Part shown: piece by piece, positions 13,011 through 24,845 of the stretch
Position numbering within the stretch: position 1 is the first letter of the stretch
Layout of the letters: every line of letters begins with the position of its first letter
Source: Diabrotica undecimpunctata
Taxonomy: Eukaryota > Arthropoda > Insecta > Coleoptera > Chrysomelidae
DNA length: 64,000 bases
Reading direction: 5' to 3'
Assembly: GCF_040954645.1 (NCBI RefSeq)
Contig: NC_092807.1
Span: 78,576,017-78,640,016 of the forward strand
Notes under the pieces: model-generated
What the model was told of the DNA's origin: nothing
The model's input: the letters and a program-made list of their open reading frames with translations, nothing else
Databases searched by the model: none
Translations under genes and position numbers: made by a program

Positions 13011-13509
13011 ACGTGACAACGTCTTAAATTAGGTTGTGGCTCGGAGTCATTCATGAAAAAGTGTAACGCCCGCTCACGTCTGTTACAGTGAGTCACCGAA
13101 CGAGAGAGAGGCCCGCCGGACCGGCGAATGCCTTGCGTCTCTCTCCCACTCAAACATGATCGGTCCGCTGCGCGCGCAGCACTAGAGAATTAGGCGCGTT
13201 GAATCGGTGCGTGCTTCTGTGCTTGTGTCTCTGTCTTTCTCGAGCGTTCTTGGCGTTCAAGACACATTACAGCAGAAACACTTCCTTTCATTTCATATTT
13301 CTCCTATCATCGTCCTATCCTCAACAAAATCACTCAAATAGAAATTAGTTAAGTTTAAGTTTACATGTACAATGTTTTAGTAAACAAAATATATTTCTAT
13401 AGTTAAAATTTGTGCAATTCTTATTTTCATTCAATTCCTTGTTCCTATTGTGCAATTTAATAATATTCATATCAATAAATATTCTACCGAGAAAAAGACG
13501 TTGTCACGT
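13011..13509. mobile_element. MITE with 15 bp TIRs and GC-rich core
   Basis: ACGTGACAACGTCTT at 13011-13025 is repeated exactly in inverted orientation at 13495-13509. The 499 bp block is far more GC- and CpG-rich in its left half (about 13070-13260) than its surroundings. There is no coding capacity. The target-site duplication is unclear, with T-rich flanks. Likely a non-autonomous DNA transposon. Confidence 0.6.
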
Positions 13510-13917
13510 AAAATCTTCGCCCGTAAAACCGACTTTACAGGCAACCGATTTTTTTTTTAACTTTCAAGTTGATTGAATTTTTTTTCATTAGTTAATTATA
13601 ATTTTACAAATTCTGTTTGGACATTAATTTTGCATCATTATTATTTTAAAATATTAAAATAATAATGATGCGCGTTCATTTAGATCAGTAATTCTAGACG
13701 CATGCGCTAAATGTAATAAGTATCAAGATGCTTTTATTCAACTTCGATTTGACTGACTTCGATTGTAATGAAGTTTTTGAAACCTTAGTCACTTATATGG
13801 AACAGGACTGACGAGAACAATTCCAAAAAGAAAAGTAAACGATGTCAGAGTTTCACTATTTAACCGGCAGTATAAGTTGCATGATGTGAACGAGCCTTAA
13901 AAAAAAAAACTAAAAAA

Positions 13918-14296
13918 TTTCGATGCTTCAAGCTTACCACCATGTCAAGATGAATTACACCAACATCTACTGCGAGCTCATTATATTTCAAATATTTGGA
14001 AAAATGCTCATAAAAAAGTACCAACAGAATTGATTGTTGAAGAACATGGTTGGGAGTTTGAAGATGAAACATATAAATTCAAATGGTTTAGTGGACCTCA
14101 GATGCCAGAATCAGTTCGAGAAGTAGTGATTGAAAATGAAGCAGATAATGAATGTGATATTATTGAAAGTAAAAGTGACGAAGATTATGAATGTGATAAC
14201 ATCAATGAGAGTGAGAAAAATGACGAAGTTTTTCTAAATTTTTTTTTCTTATCGGAAAAATCGTTTGAAAATTTTTGGAAAAAAATCATGGTATAA
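13918..14296 (+). pseudogene. Fragment of a TE-associated acidic protein
   Basis: An open frame reads FDASSLPPCQDELHQHLLRA, then WKNAHKKVPTELIVEEHGWE, FKWFSGPQMPESV and an acidic tail rich in D and E. The LPPC...HLLRA block followed by a W-K-N-A motif resembles the C-terminal part of a hypothetical protein family that recurs in arthropod repeats, as I recall it. There is no credible upstream start and the frame ends in low-complexity sequence. Role in the element is unknown. Confidence 0.3.
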
Positions 14297-14539
14297 CTTA
14301 CAGAAAATTGAAAGGATTCTACAAATTAGATTTTACCTCAAAAAATTACAAAAATTTTCATTTACGGAAATTTTTTTGGAAAATTTTGAGGAAAACTCTA
14401 CTTGACGCTTCTCAGAATAGTAACAGCAGTGAGCATACAAATTTTCAAATCAATCGGTATAAAAATATCATAATAAAATCAGTTTGAAAATTGTTACCGA
14501 GACCTAAAATGCGCAGGCAAGTGGTACATTTGACCCCGT

Positions 14540-14890
14540 TTTGTGGCTCTCTGTACCAACCCAGCTGTCCGCCCTTTTGGATTTAGAGTTTTTAGGGGCT
14601 AAATAATAAGCCATGAAAATGGCGGACATATTACTTATCGATAATTTTTCCCCAAAAAATTGCAACTTCACCCCTGTCCGCCACCCCTTATGTATCCACT
14701 CTCGCGCCCGCCCTTTGGGATTTCGTCTAGTTATACCAAGATCTTACTCTGGGCAAATTTTCAGCCATATTATCGATCGTTAATTTTTCCGAAAAAAATT
14801 TCAACTTCATCCCTGTATAGCCACCCCCTGTACCACGAGGGACGTCCGCCTGTAAGGCAAAGTCTTAACCCAGATACAATGAATATATTC
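14540..14890. repeat. Degenerate ~140 bp tandem repeat
   Basis: About two and a half diverged units, recognisable by recurring blocks: TCCGCCC-TTTGGATTT-like at about 14567, 14705 and 14845, and TATCGAT-AATTTTTCC with CAACTTCA-CCCTGT at about 14636 and 14771. It lies inside the TIR element and is more GC-rich than its surroundings. Confidence 0.5.
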
Positions 14891-15122
14891 CAATAGAGAA
14901 ATGTCATATTACTGATCAGTTCAAAATTTCGGCTCTATCTCTCCGACTATTAGGCAAACTCCTCTTTCCTTTAAAGGAGACAGATAGTTGAACGATATTT
15001 TATACAATGTCTATCACCGGGTATGTATTTATTTTTGTCCAAGTTTTATATTGGTCCACTATTTCAAATGCAGTTCAAACAGACATATATTAAATTGTAT
15101 GTTCCGTTTTAAATTGGTTCAA

Positions 15123-15126
<4 letters not shown>

Positions 15127-15179
<53 letters not shown>
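15127..15179. repeat. (TA)n microsatellite
   Basis: Linker between the TIR element and the truncated left LTR of element B. Confidence 0.97.
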
Positions 15180-15183
<4 letters not shown>

Positions 15184-16418
15184 TTATATAGGGTTTTTAT
15201 CGCGGTTCTTAAAGAATTAAATTGTAAGCACTTTTTGAAATTATCTTTATTATATCTATTATGAAACACACATATATATCTAATATAGACAATGTAAATT
15301 TAAAACAAACTATCTTTAAATTGAAATTCTTATGACACTAATTAAATTATATTAACAAAATTTGGTACCTTTCTGTCACTGAATACCTAAATGAAAGTGT
15401 TTTCCACAATAAAGATTTCAATCACCACTCAATGTCTTCGTTGTCGGCCTAGGTTATCCTTCTTTTTGTAAACTTGCTCTGCCAAATACTCCACAATGTT
15501 TTAATTATCAGCTTCCACCATTTTAGAATATTTTTCTTCTTAATAGTATTTATAAATCGGTATAATATTGTTCTTTCTTCTTTTCTATTTATTCTTCTTT
15601 CTAATAATCTTTTTTTTCCAATCACCAATCACCATATATATTATATAATTTTAATTTTCATTTAATACTCTCATCCATTCTCCAATCACTGTATACATAA
15701 CATAATTTTTAATCTTCAGTTATTATTCTCTTAATTCTGTTTCTTAATCTTCATCTAATATACTAAATCACTGATAACTGTGTATCTTGACTGAACTATA
15801 CTAATTGATTATATTCTGACTTACTGAACTTACTATATTGAACATCTGACCAAATGGCTGACCATTTTTAATCCAAATCACATCATATTTATATCATTTT
15901 TTCTGTTTACGAATGTTCTTGAAAAAATATATGTTCGAATGTTTCTATTTCATAGACATAACCATGTTCGCGAAGATTCTACTGCAAACAAAGGTTAAAT
16001 TCTGTCTATTGACGTCTTTCTAGATAATTCTTTTCTATTTATATCTAGAAAACTATTCTAACTAAAATTCTATCGAGAATTTTATGGAAATTTGGGCTTT
16101 TCAGATCAGAATACAAATTTATATATAAATTACACATTTTAAATTAATAAATGACACTTTTTAAATCCATAGCCAAATATACTTTAGTGTATACTTGGTT
16201 GCCTACAAAGATGGTACACACAAATATATTTACAATATCATAATTATGAAAATAAACAAATACATTGCAAAATAAAACACTTTTTAACTTATTATTATGT
16301 TAATTCCTTAAGAATGCCCTCATATAAATACCTTTCATAATATTCTCTAGTGTATAACTTATTAAAATTATTTTTTTTTAACACTACCTTTATTTCTCCT
16401 ATATTTAATATCATCTCA
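15180..16418 (-). repeat. 3' LTR of element B (outer end lost)
   Basis: Near-copy of 21841-23133. It begins at the (TA)n tract, so the outermost ~100 bp present in the other LTR (21742-21840) is absent here. Confidence 0.88.
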
Positions 16419-16813
16419 ATACCCCAAAATTAAGTTCAAAAGAAATAATTCACTTATTATTTTTTTAAATATTAATTTTCTTATTCACATACCTTAGTAA
16501 ATATAATAAATTAAATAATTCAATTTTTTATTTAAAATTGTTCTATTAAATACACCCCTGTTCCCTGTCTATGTCAAACTGTCATGTCAAATGGAGCAAT
16601 GGAGGCTATATCAGAGAATAAAAATATAACCTAATCGTCTATATTGTGTTCTGTTTATTTATAGACAAGATCTAGGTAAACATTTCCGTTCAAAAGGCGT
16701 TCATCAATATGAATGGTAAGTTTTACACTTTTCATCATTATCTATTATGCAATTTCTAAATGGTCCTATTTGTGTGAAAAATTGATTAATATATAATTTC
16801 AATGTTTTAACAT
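16419..16813. other. Internal non-coding 3' part of element B
   Basis: Lies between the truncated integrase frame and the 3' LTR. No frame or motif was recognised apart from the purine-rich stretch (minus strand) next to the LTR. Confidence 0.5.
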
Positions 16814-19464
16814 TTATCTATCAACTATCACTAGTATATGCTTTTTTCCTGTTGGACTTGGAACTAAATTTGAGATGAAATCCAGGGAAACTGTAATTAG
16901 TTTTTCATATACAACATTAGATCTATATGTGTTCTGGTTTTTGAAATTCTTTTCTTTGTTTATTTGACATTTTTGGCATTGGGTAGTAATTTGTTTTGCT
17001 ATACTTGTATCATTCTTTGCAAAATAATTGTCCCTAAATAGCATACATAGCTTTCTTGAACCAATATGCATGTAATTGTTATGTAAATTTTCCAATATTT
17101 GCCTTGCCAAAGTTCTACTTATTACATATACTTCTATGCCATTAATTATTTTATAATACACCCCATCTTTCCTAAGGACTTTTTGTTTTTCACTTAAATT
17201 GATTTGATCTCTTATGATTTCTTCTTTAGAATATAATCCAGTGCTTTCTACTAACTGATTTAATCCAATTTTTATTGTTCGCTGCCCTTTCTGTGATGTA
17301 TTTTCTAACCTTGACAAAGTATCTGCCACTATGTTGGATTTTCCAGAAATGTATTTGATTTCAAAGCTGTATTCACTCAGTATTAGACTCCACCGATGTA
17401 CTCTACTGTTTCCATATTTGTTATTTAATATAGATGTTAAAGCTTGGTGATCTGTTTCTATAGTAAATTCATTACCCAACAAATAAAATCTTAATTTTGT
17501 GACACAGTGTATGATACTTGCTAGTTCTAATTCTAAAACTGAGTAACCCTTTTCATGTGGGTTTGTAATTCTTGAAATGAATTGTATTGGGTATTCGACC
17601 CCATCATGTATTTGTAATAATACCCCTGAAAATCTCTCTATTGATGCATCTGTTCTTAATATGAATGGCTTTGTGTAGTCAGGATGGTATATTTTTAAAT
17701 TTGACAAAAAAATGTTTTTGATTTCTTGGAATGCTAGTTCTCTTCTCTGATCCCATCTCCATTTTATACCTTTCTTCACCACTTCAAGTAATGGAATTTC
17801 TTTTATACTTAGATCTGGTATCATCCTTTTATAATAATTAATTATTCCAATAAATCGTCTTAAAGTTCTTAAATTGTGTGGTGTTTTATATTCCTGAATA
17901 ACCTGTGTCCGTTCTGGATCCATTTCGATTCCCTTAGTGTTAAGTTTATAACCTAGATATATTACTTCTTTTTGAAAAAATGTACATTTTTCTTGATTTA
18001 TTTTTAGTCCAACTTTGTCTAATCTGTTGATTATAATTTTTAGGTGTTTCTCATGATCTTTAGCCATTTTAGAAAAAATTAATATATCATCAATGTAGTG
18101 AATTACAAAATGTTCATATTGATCCAAAATATCATGAAGGCATCTACATAGAGCACTGCAAGATGATTGAAGTCCAAATGGTACTACTTTGAATTGATAT
18201 ACTACTCAATTTATCTGAAATCCCGTATACTGTCTACTTTTTCTTTCTAGAGGTATTAACCAGAAACTATGCTGTAAATCGATTTTAGTGAAAAATGACA
18301 TTACTGTAATTCTTCCTAGTATTCCATCTATACTCATTGGTGCTTCAACTTGCTTTTCAGTAATCTTGTTAATATTCCTTGCATCCAAACATAACCTGAT
18401 TTCACCTGATCTTTTACGTACTACTACTATAGGGTTTATGAAACGTGTATCTGCCTTCTCAATGATTCCATCTTCTAACATATTATTAATCGTTCTGTTT
18501 AGTTCTTCTCTGTATTTATATGGTATTGGGTATGATTTTGTTTTAAAATCTTTTTCTTCTTTAACTTTTATACTATGGATGTAATTTTGTGCAATTCTAT
18601 TTTCTTTATTGACAAGTCCCTTGTGTTGCTGCAATATGGAAACGACTATTGATTTATATTCTTCAGGGCAATTTAAAACTTTTGTTACATCTTCTTCTTT
18701 ACAAATAAAATTATTCTTCATTATGTACTCATTATTCCTTGCTTCCAATTTTATGCACTCCACCTCGTAGGCATCCATCTGCTTAAAATTTCCATTCCTT
18801 AAATATTCACTACAATAATTATTCTTTACATTCTTTTGGGACATTTCCCTATCATCAAAATACATTTCTTCTTTATAAACATTATTATTTTCTTTTAATA
18901 ATATCCTATCAACTCTTATTCCTTCTTCTACCTCATCTTTCTGCATAAATTTAATTATTTGCCCTTCCAAAGTTACTATTTTTTTTTTCAAACTCTATCT
19001 TTACTTTCTTCTTTTCCAATTCATCATTTCCCATTAATATATCAACACATAAATCCTTGACAACAAATCCTTGCATATTGATTTCTTTATTAAGAATATT
19101 AATTTTAAAATTGGCTAGTTTATCAATTTCACCCAAATTCTTATTATTTGCGCCAACAATTTTAATTTTTGGAATCTTTATTATATCTGATAGTTTTAAT
19201 GTATTAAAAATAAAATTCTCCGAGACTAAAGTACTTTCGGAACCAGTATCTATCATAACCTTAATCATTTTATTTTTGGCCATAGCATTTATATAAATTA
19301 AATTAATAGATTCAATAATTTTATCTTCATCTATAAAAATAAATTCTGAAGGTTTTTCATAATAGCAATGGCCTAACTTGTAATTCAGAAAGTTTACTGA
19401 ACAGAATTTTGATTGTTAGAATTGTCAGATTGTGTCTGACCACTTGGATCTATTGTCCTATGTC
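16814..19464 (-). pseudogene. Pol of element B: protease, RT, RNase H, partial integrase
   Basis: Minus strand, in order: aspartic protease with MIDTGSESTLV; a frameshift at a T-run near 18980; RT beginning YPIPYK with LCLDARNINKITE, IDLQHSFWLIPL and the catalytic HYIDDILIF; RNase H with FILRTDASIERFSGVLL and ETDHQAL; then the integrase zinc region (LHNNYMHIG and CQKC) and the first core segment SLDFISNLV, ending at a stop after VIVDR. The last two integrase catalytic residues are missing. One in-frame TGA at 18206-18208 lies where a Trp would be expected. The domain order PR-RT-RH-IN places it in Ty3/Gypsy. Confidence 0.88.
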
Positions 19465-19473
19465 TTTCCCTAC

Positions 19474-20610
19474 CACGATATACAGACTAAACGGTATGCC
19501 GATTGTCGTCGCTAAATTTGGTTCGGCCGCGCAGCTACGTCACGCGGGAACCTAAAATTTATTTGCTCCATTTGCTCCTTGTTTGTTGTTTGGAGTTTCC
19601 ATACAATAATTCGTACTTAGTGGCGTTGAAAGTGATTAAATCTGGAATATTTTAGTTACAAATTGTTTTTTATTAGTACTTATCTAATACTTTGTATTTT
19701 TACCTTAAGTTAGTTATTAGTTTATTAAAATCGAGACTATAATACCGGGCTGTGCTGTGGCTACTTGTAAACATTCAAACAAAAATACAAAAGGTAGGAT
19801 GTGAAATACTACAGATTTTCTGCAAATGAAGATTTATTAAAAGAGTGGATAAATGCTTGTTGGAGAGAAGATAAAAATTAATTTGAAAAATGGTTATTAC
19901 AGTTGAAATAATATAATAAAATAAACGGAAACATCTAAAAATTGTATCTACAAAATTAGGACTATTCTAACAAAACTTCTGTTGAATTTATAAACTTTAA
20001 TATAAAGGTGTTATTTATTTATAAACATATATTTAAAGAGAATATATATGTAGTTATGCTTTCATATTATTTCCTTTGATAATAAAAATATTTGTATTTG
20101 TTTATTTATGTTATTTCTATTTATTTCCTTTTCCTATTTTATCCCGATAAGGAACAACTAAGAGATACTGGAAGCCACGAGAAAAGATAAATATAACCTA
20201 AGCTGATTTATTTTTTTTTTTTGTATAATAAAATGGCACCCTGAGAATATTTTTTAAGTATGATTTCGACACTTAGATAATTAATTAAAGTAATTAAATA
20301 AATAAAAAGTTAATACAAAAGTAAGAGAAAGTATTATATATTGGACAAAAGATAAAATCTTTATTTTTCAATGGAAATTCATGTTTAAATAAAATATTGG
20401 AATATTGGCATATTGGAAAATGGCAGTAAAAAGAATATAAAATATAATTTCTTATTTAAAAAGCGATGATAAGTACATAATTTTAAAATTCGAACAATAT
20501 TACCGCTTGAATGTATTGCATTGCATTGCCAAATGAAAATTAAGGTTCCCATATGACGTCACGCGTTCGCCTTTCATGCGCAAGAACATACCGGTAGTCT
20601 GTGTATCGTG
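19474..20610 (+). mobile_element. P-like (THAP) DNA transposon remnant nested in element B
   Basis: Ends are inverted repeats: CACGATATACAGACTAAACG on the left, and the inverted right end CACGATACACAGACTACCGG. The flanks duplicate TTTCCCTAC (19465-19473 and 20611-20619), close to the 8 bp duplication known for P elements. Inside, a THAP-like DNA-binding remnant is readable and nothing else. At 1137 bp it is a deletion derivative. Confidence 0.75.
19745..19881 (+). pseudogene. THAP zinc-finger remnant
   Basis: One frame reads PGCAVATCKHSNKNTKG, and after a one-base frameshift the next reads VKYYRFSANEDLLKEWINAC followed by WREDKN and a stop. This matches the first half of a THAP domain: an N-terminal cysteine pair, a basic stretch, then the aromatic F and the conserved W. 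The second half with C-x2-H is missing. P-element transposases begin with this domain, which fits the TIRs and duplication around it. Confidence 0.6.
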
Positions 20611-20619
20611 TTTCCCTAC

Positions 20620-21593
20620 TATGACTTCTACTTATATTTTCTTGCCTTGTACTATTTCGTTTACTATCTTCGCAGCTTCTATTCCTTCGTACATAATTTA
20701 CCTGTCTGTTGTAATTAGGTCATTCTGTATTTCTTCTATTGTTAAAATCTTGTCTATTATTATTAGTATTGTTATTAAAATGTTGTCTCTTATAACTAGT
20801 ATTGTTATTAAAATTCTGTCTATTTTGATTATTGTTATTATTATTAAAATTTTGTAAATTATTACCATATCTAGTATTATTGTATGATTGTCTATATTGT
20901 TGATAATTATTCTTATTATATTGAAAGTTATTGTTTTTTCTGTTATTATTATTATTCATCCTAATATCATTGTTATCATTATTACTTGCCATATTACCTC
21001 CTTGTATTCTTTGAATAAAATTAATAAAACTCTCTATTGTTTGAATATTTTGTACAGTTACTGTTTGCACAACATCAGCATCAAAATGTCTAGATACATT
21101 TAAGACTGTTTCATCCTCTCTAAATGGTGGTTCTAAATATTTTGCAACCGTTATCAGTTTTAATGCATAATCTACCATATTTGATCTTAAATTGTGATTA
21201 TACTTTCCAAAATATAGAACTTCCCTAAATTTAGCTTGCTCTAATTCACCCCAATAATAATTTAAAAATTTATTTTCAAATGTTTGAAAATTATCTAAAT
21301 CATTTTCAATACTGGCAAACCAAGTTGCCGCATTGTCACTTAATGTCATTCTAATATAATCTTTAATATCATTAATTCTCTTCCATTTTTTTCGTATTCT
21401 CTTCCATTGTCTTGTATATCTGCATCATTAATGACATCAAAGCTGCCATATTGACATTTTCCTCTCTTTTTGGATTCATTTCTGCAGTATCTTGTGGAAC
21501 TTGAACTAAAATCTCCTCTTGTAGAGGTTGTATTTCTACTTCCACATCTTCTTCATTCTTTTTGCTTCTTGTACCTTTCTTTCCTTGAGACAT
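20620..21593 (-). pseudogene. Gag of element B
   Basis: Minus strand. The N-terminal frame MSQGKKGTRSKKNEEDVEVE ends at 21372 with a frameshift. The main part follows: MTLSDNAATWFASIENDL, FENKFLNYYWGELEQAKF (Gypsy capsid), then an Asn-rich tail with almost only N, R, Q and Y. There is no CCHC knuckle, so RNA binding probably relies on the basic/Asn-rich tail, as in elements A and C. The coiled coil seen in A and C is lacking. It ends at the P-like insertion. Confidence 0.75.
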
Positions 21594-21799
21594 TTTGAGA
21601 CTTTACTTGTTCAAATATAATTAAAAATAAAATCTATAATTTTTTTCTTTCTAATGAAAATTAAATTAATTAAGTATATGAGAGCACTTATCTTCCCAAA
21701 CTAATTCTTTTAAATAGAAAGCCCCGCGGCGGGCGCCAAATTGTAATGATGTTTTGTTTGTGAATGATGTTTTATGAGCAATGAGTGTTTTTATATAAC

Positions 21800-21803
<4 letters not shown>

Positions 21804-21840
<37 letters not shown>
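21804..21840. repeat. (TA)n inside LTR of element B
   Basis: TA tract internal to the LTR. The other LTR is broken at the equivalent point. Confidence 0.95.
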
Positions 21841-21844
<4 letters not shown>

Positions 21845-21937
21845 TTTTATCGCGGTTCTCAAAGAATTAGTTTGTAAGCACTTTTTGAAATTATCTTTAT
21901 TATATCTATTATGAAACACACATATATATCTAATATA

Positions 21938-22069
21938 GACAATGAAAATTTAAAACAAACTATCTTTAAATTGAAATTCTTATGACACTAATTAAATTAT
22001 ATGGACAATGTAAATTTAAAACAAACTATCTTTAAATTGAAATTCTTATGACGCTAATTAAATTATATT
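21938..22069. repeat. 66 bp tandem duplication in the LTR
   Basis: Two units, 21938-22003 and 22004-22069, both starting GACAATG and differing at a few bases. The left LTR has one unit, so the duplication postdates or escaped the last LTR homogenisation. Confidence 0.85.
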
Positions 22070-23130
22070 AACAAAATTTGGTACCTTTCTGTCACTGATT
22101 GCCTAAATGAAAGTGTTTTCCACAATAAAGATTTTAATCACGACTCAATCTCTTCGTCGTCAGCCTCGGTTATCCTCCTTTTTGTAAACTTGCTTTGCCA
22201 AATACTCCACAATGTTTTAATTATCAGCTTCCACCATTTTAGAATATTTTTCTTCTTAATAGTATTTATAAATCGGTAAAATATTGTTCTTTCTTCTTTT
22301 CTATTTATTCTTCTTTCTAATAATCTTTTTTTTCCAATCACCAATCACCATATATATTATATAATTTTAATTTTCAATTAATACTCTCATCCATTCTTCA
22401 ATTACTGTATACATAACATAATTTTTAATCTTCAATTAATATTCTCTTAATTCTGTTTCTTAATCTTCATCTAATATACTAAATCACTGATAACTGTGTA
22501 TCTTGACTGAACTATACTAATTGATTATATTCTGACTTACTGAACTTCTATATTGAACATCTGACCAACTGACTGACCATTTTTAATCCAAATCACATCA
22601 TATTTATATCTTTTTTTCTGTTCACGAATGTTCTTGAAAAAATATATGTTCGAATTTTTCTATTTCATAGACATAACCATGTTCGTGAAGATTCTACTGC
22701 GAACAAAGGTTAAATTCTGTCTATTGGCGTCTTTCTAGATAATTCTTTTCTATTTATATCTAGAAAACTATTCTAACTAAAATTCTATCGAGAATTTTAT
22801 GGAAATTTAGGCTTTTCAGATCAGAATACAAATTTATATATAAATTACACATTTTAAATTAATAAATGACACTTTTTAAATCCATAGCCAAATATACTTT
22901 AGTGTATACTTGGTTGCCTACAAAGATGGTGCACACAAATATATTTACAATATCGTAATTATGAAAATAAACAAATACATTGCAAAATAAAACACTTTTT
23001 AACTTATTATTATGTTAATTCCTTAAGAATGCCCTCATATAAATACCTTTCATAATATTCTCCAGTATATAACTTATTAAAATTATTTTCTTTAAACCCT
23101 ACCTTTATTTCTCCTATATTTAATATCATC

Positions 23131-23133
<3 letters not shown>

Positions 23134-23206
<73 letters not shown>
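23134..23206. repeat. (TA)n microsatellite
   Basis: Linker between element B and the Tc1-like element. Confidence 0.97.
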
Positions 23207-23209
<3 letters not shown>

Positions 23210-24714
23210 CGCAAAAGTCTAAGGATATTTTAATAATTTGACAATACCAATGACAAAAATTTCATGACCATATAAATTTGCTTGTACTATAATTGTTGGT
23301 ACAGACACACACTTCTTCTCAAAAAAAAATTGCAAAACTGATAGCAATGCGTGTTTTAGGATGTTTTTTATAATGCAAAAAAAATCGACATTTTTATGTT
23401 TTGTTTATTTTTAATTTTAGTCACTTTATACCATTTTTGCTTAATAGGTGAGTTACAGATATTGTCTTTTTACCATGCAGCGACAACATTTAACGTTGGA
23501 CGAGATGAATAGAGCCGTGGGTCTCCTTCAAGCTGGTATGCGACAAACTCAAGTTGCTCACCAGCTGGGTATCTCCCAAAGCGTCGTAAGCCGTTTGTTA
23601 CGTCGGTTTAGAGACACTGGGAGTACAGCCGAGCAACATCCAGGACGTGGTCGCTCTACAACCGTCGCTCAAGAGCGATATTTAATTTTAAATGCCAGAA
23701 GGCAGCCAACAATCACAGCCCCCAAGCTGGTTAATGAATTACAGCTTGCACATAATGTAACAATTAGCAGGATTACTGTGAGGAATCGTCTCCATGAAGC
23801 CAATTTTCGTATTCGGCGACCACTGAGATGTCCACCTGTATCTAGAGTCAATCGCGCTGCAAGAATAACCTGGTGTCAAGAGTTTCAAAATTGGACTGAC
23901 AATGACTAGGCCACAGTTTTATTTAGTAAGGAGTTTAGATATGGATTTCATTTAGATTCTCGTCGGACAAGAGTTTGGAGACGACCCGGAAATGAAGAAC
24001 GATTACGACATCTTCAAGAAGTGTATGCATACAGAGGTGGTACATTAATGGTATAAGGCGGAATCATGATTGACGAAAGAACTGGCCTCATTTTCCCACG
24101 TGGCTTTATCACAAGTCAGCAATATTTGGACACTATTCTTGGAGCTGTTGTGCGCCCGTTTGCTGCTGCTCTTGAAGAAAATTCTTACTTTATGCATGAT
24201 AACGCTCGACCACATGTTGCACATATTGTAACAAACTGGTTGGATAACGAGGGTATTGATGCGTTGCCGTGGCCAGCACAATCACCGGACTTATCCCATT
24301 GAGCATGTATGGGACTTGCTCCAACGTAGAATTACTCCAGATATGGGCAATATCTACAATGAGTTTCAATTAAAAGAGCTTCTGAGAGAACAATGGACAC
24401 AATTACTTCAAGCAGACATTAACAATGTGATTCGGAGCATGAACAGTAGATGTAGAGCTGTGATAAATCAACGTGGTGGCCATACTTTATTTTAAGTTTA
24501 TATTTCGTATTTTTGACATTTTATGGTGGTATGTAAAACATGGGTGATTTGCAATATATTTTTTTTTGCTCCAATTTTCTGTTTTTTTTTGCAATTTATG
24601 GTTTTTGACATATTAAACAACAATTTAAACTACAAATTTTGTATTACTTTTTTTAAGATTATTACAGATAAACAAAATACGTCTATTTATAAAAATATCC
24701 GTAGACTTTTGCGT

Positions 24715-24720
<6 letters not shown>
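23207..24720 (+). mobile_element. Tc1-like DNA transposon
   Basis: Ends share inverted GCAAAAGTCTA-GGATATTTT (left at 23210, right at about 24694-24712) and touch (TA)n on both sides, in keeping with the TA target of Tc1/mariner elements. It encloses one transposase pseudogene. The length of 1.5 kb is normal for the group. Confidence 0.9.
23475..24495 (+). pseudogene. Tc1-like DD34E transposase, inactivated
   Basis: The frame opens at ATG 23475. It has an N-terminal paired-type helix-turn-helix (LDEMNRAVGLLQAGMRQTQV, HQLGISQSVVSRLLRRF), a second HTH (VNELQLAHNVTISRITVRNR), then the DDE core: FMHDNARPH for the second Asp and PIEHVWD for the Glu, 34 residues apart. The first catalytic position reads FSKE where FSDE is the norm. 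A TAG at 23907 and a TAA near 24054 replace expected Trp codons, and a one-base frameshift near 24296 separates SPDLS from PIEHVWD. The transposase is therefore dead by four independent lesions. Confidence 0.9.

Positions 24721-24779
<59 letters not shown>
24721..24779. repeat. (TA)n microsatellite
   Basis: Linker between the Tc1-like element and the fold-back element. Confidence 0.97.
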
Positions 24780-24783
<4 letters not shown>

Positions 24784-24845
24784 ACAGGTCCAAAGAATTC
24801 AGAATAAATTATTGAAATAAAGTTTTATTTTATTTTTGGACATAG

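Larger units (their letters stand above)
12429..15126. mobile_element. TIR element flanked by (TA)n
   Basis: The left end reads GATTGAACGAATTTAAAACG and the right end is its inverted copy with one mismatch over about 30 bp, each touching a TA tract. A TA target-site duplication is therefore plausible, but invisible inside the repeats. The 2.7 kb interior holds a MITE, a short protein-coding remnant and a degenerate ~140 bp tandem repeat. No transposase catalytic motif was recognised, so the superfamily is unknown. Confidence 0.65.
15180..23133 (-). mobile_element. Gypsy-type LTR retrotransposon B (minus strand)
   Basis: LTRs at 15180-16418 and 21742-23133 flank a minus-strand gag and pol. 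The primer-binding site is a TGGCGCCC type at 21723-21738 (minus strand), beside the right LTR. A purine-rich TTTTGGGG precedes the TGAGATGAT start of the 3' LTR (minus reading). The outer ~100 bp of the left LTR is missing beyond its internal (TA)n. Pol is truncated in integrase and interrupted by stops; a P/THAP-like element sits between gag and protease. The copy is inactive. Confidence 0.88.
21742..23133 (-). repeat. 5' LTR of element B
   Basis: 1392 bp, TG...CA bounded on the minus strand except that the first bases read TC. It contains an internal (TA)n (21804-21840) and a 66 bp tandem duplication. It borders the TGGCGCCC primer-binding site. Confidence 0.88.

Noticed and set aside
13070..13260. 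Host CpG-island promoter
   Set aside because: The GC-rich block lies within exact 15 bp inverted repeats of a MITE-like unit, so it is better explained as mobile sequence. Promoter activity remains only a possibility.
14660..14896. Proline-rich 78-codon frame
   Set aside because: It is created by the degenerate ~140 bp tandem repeat.
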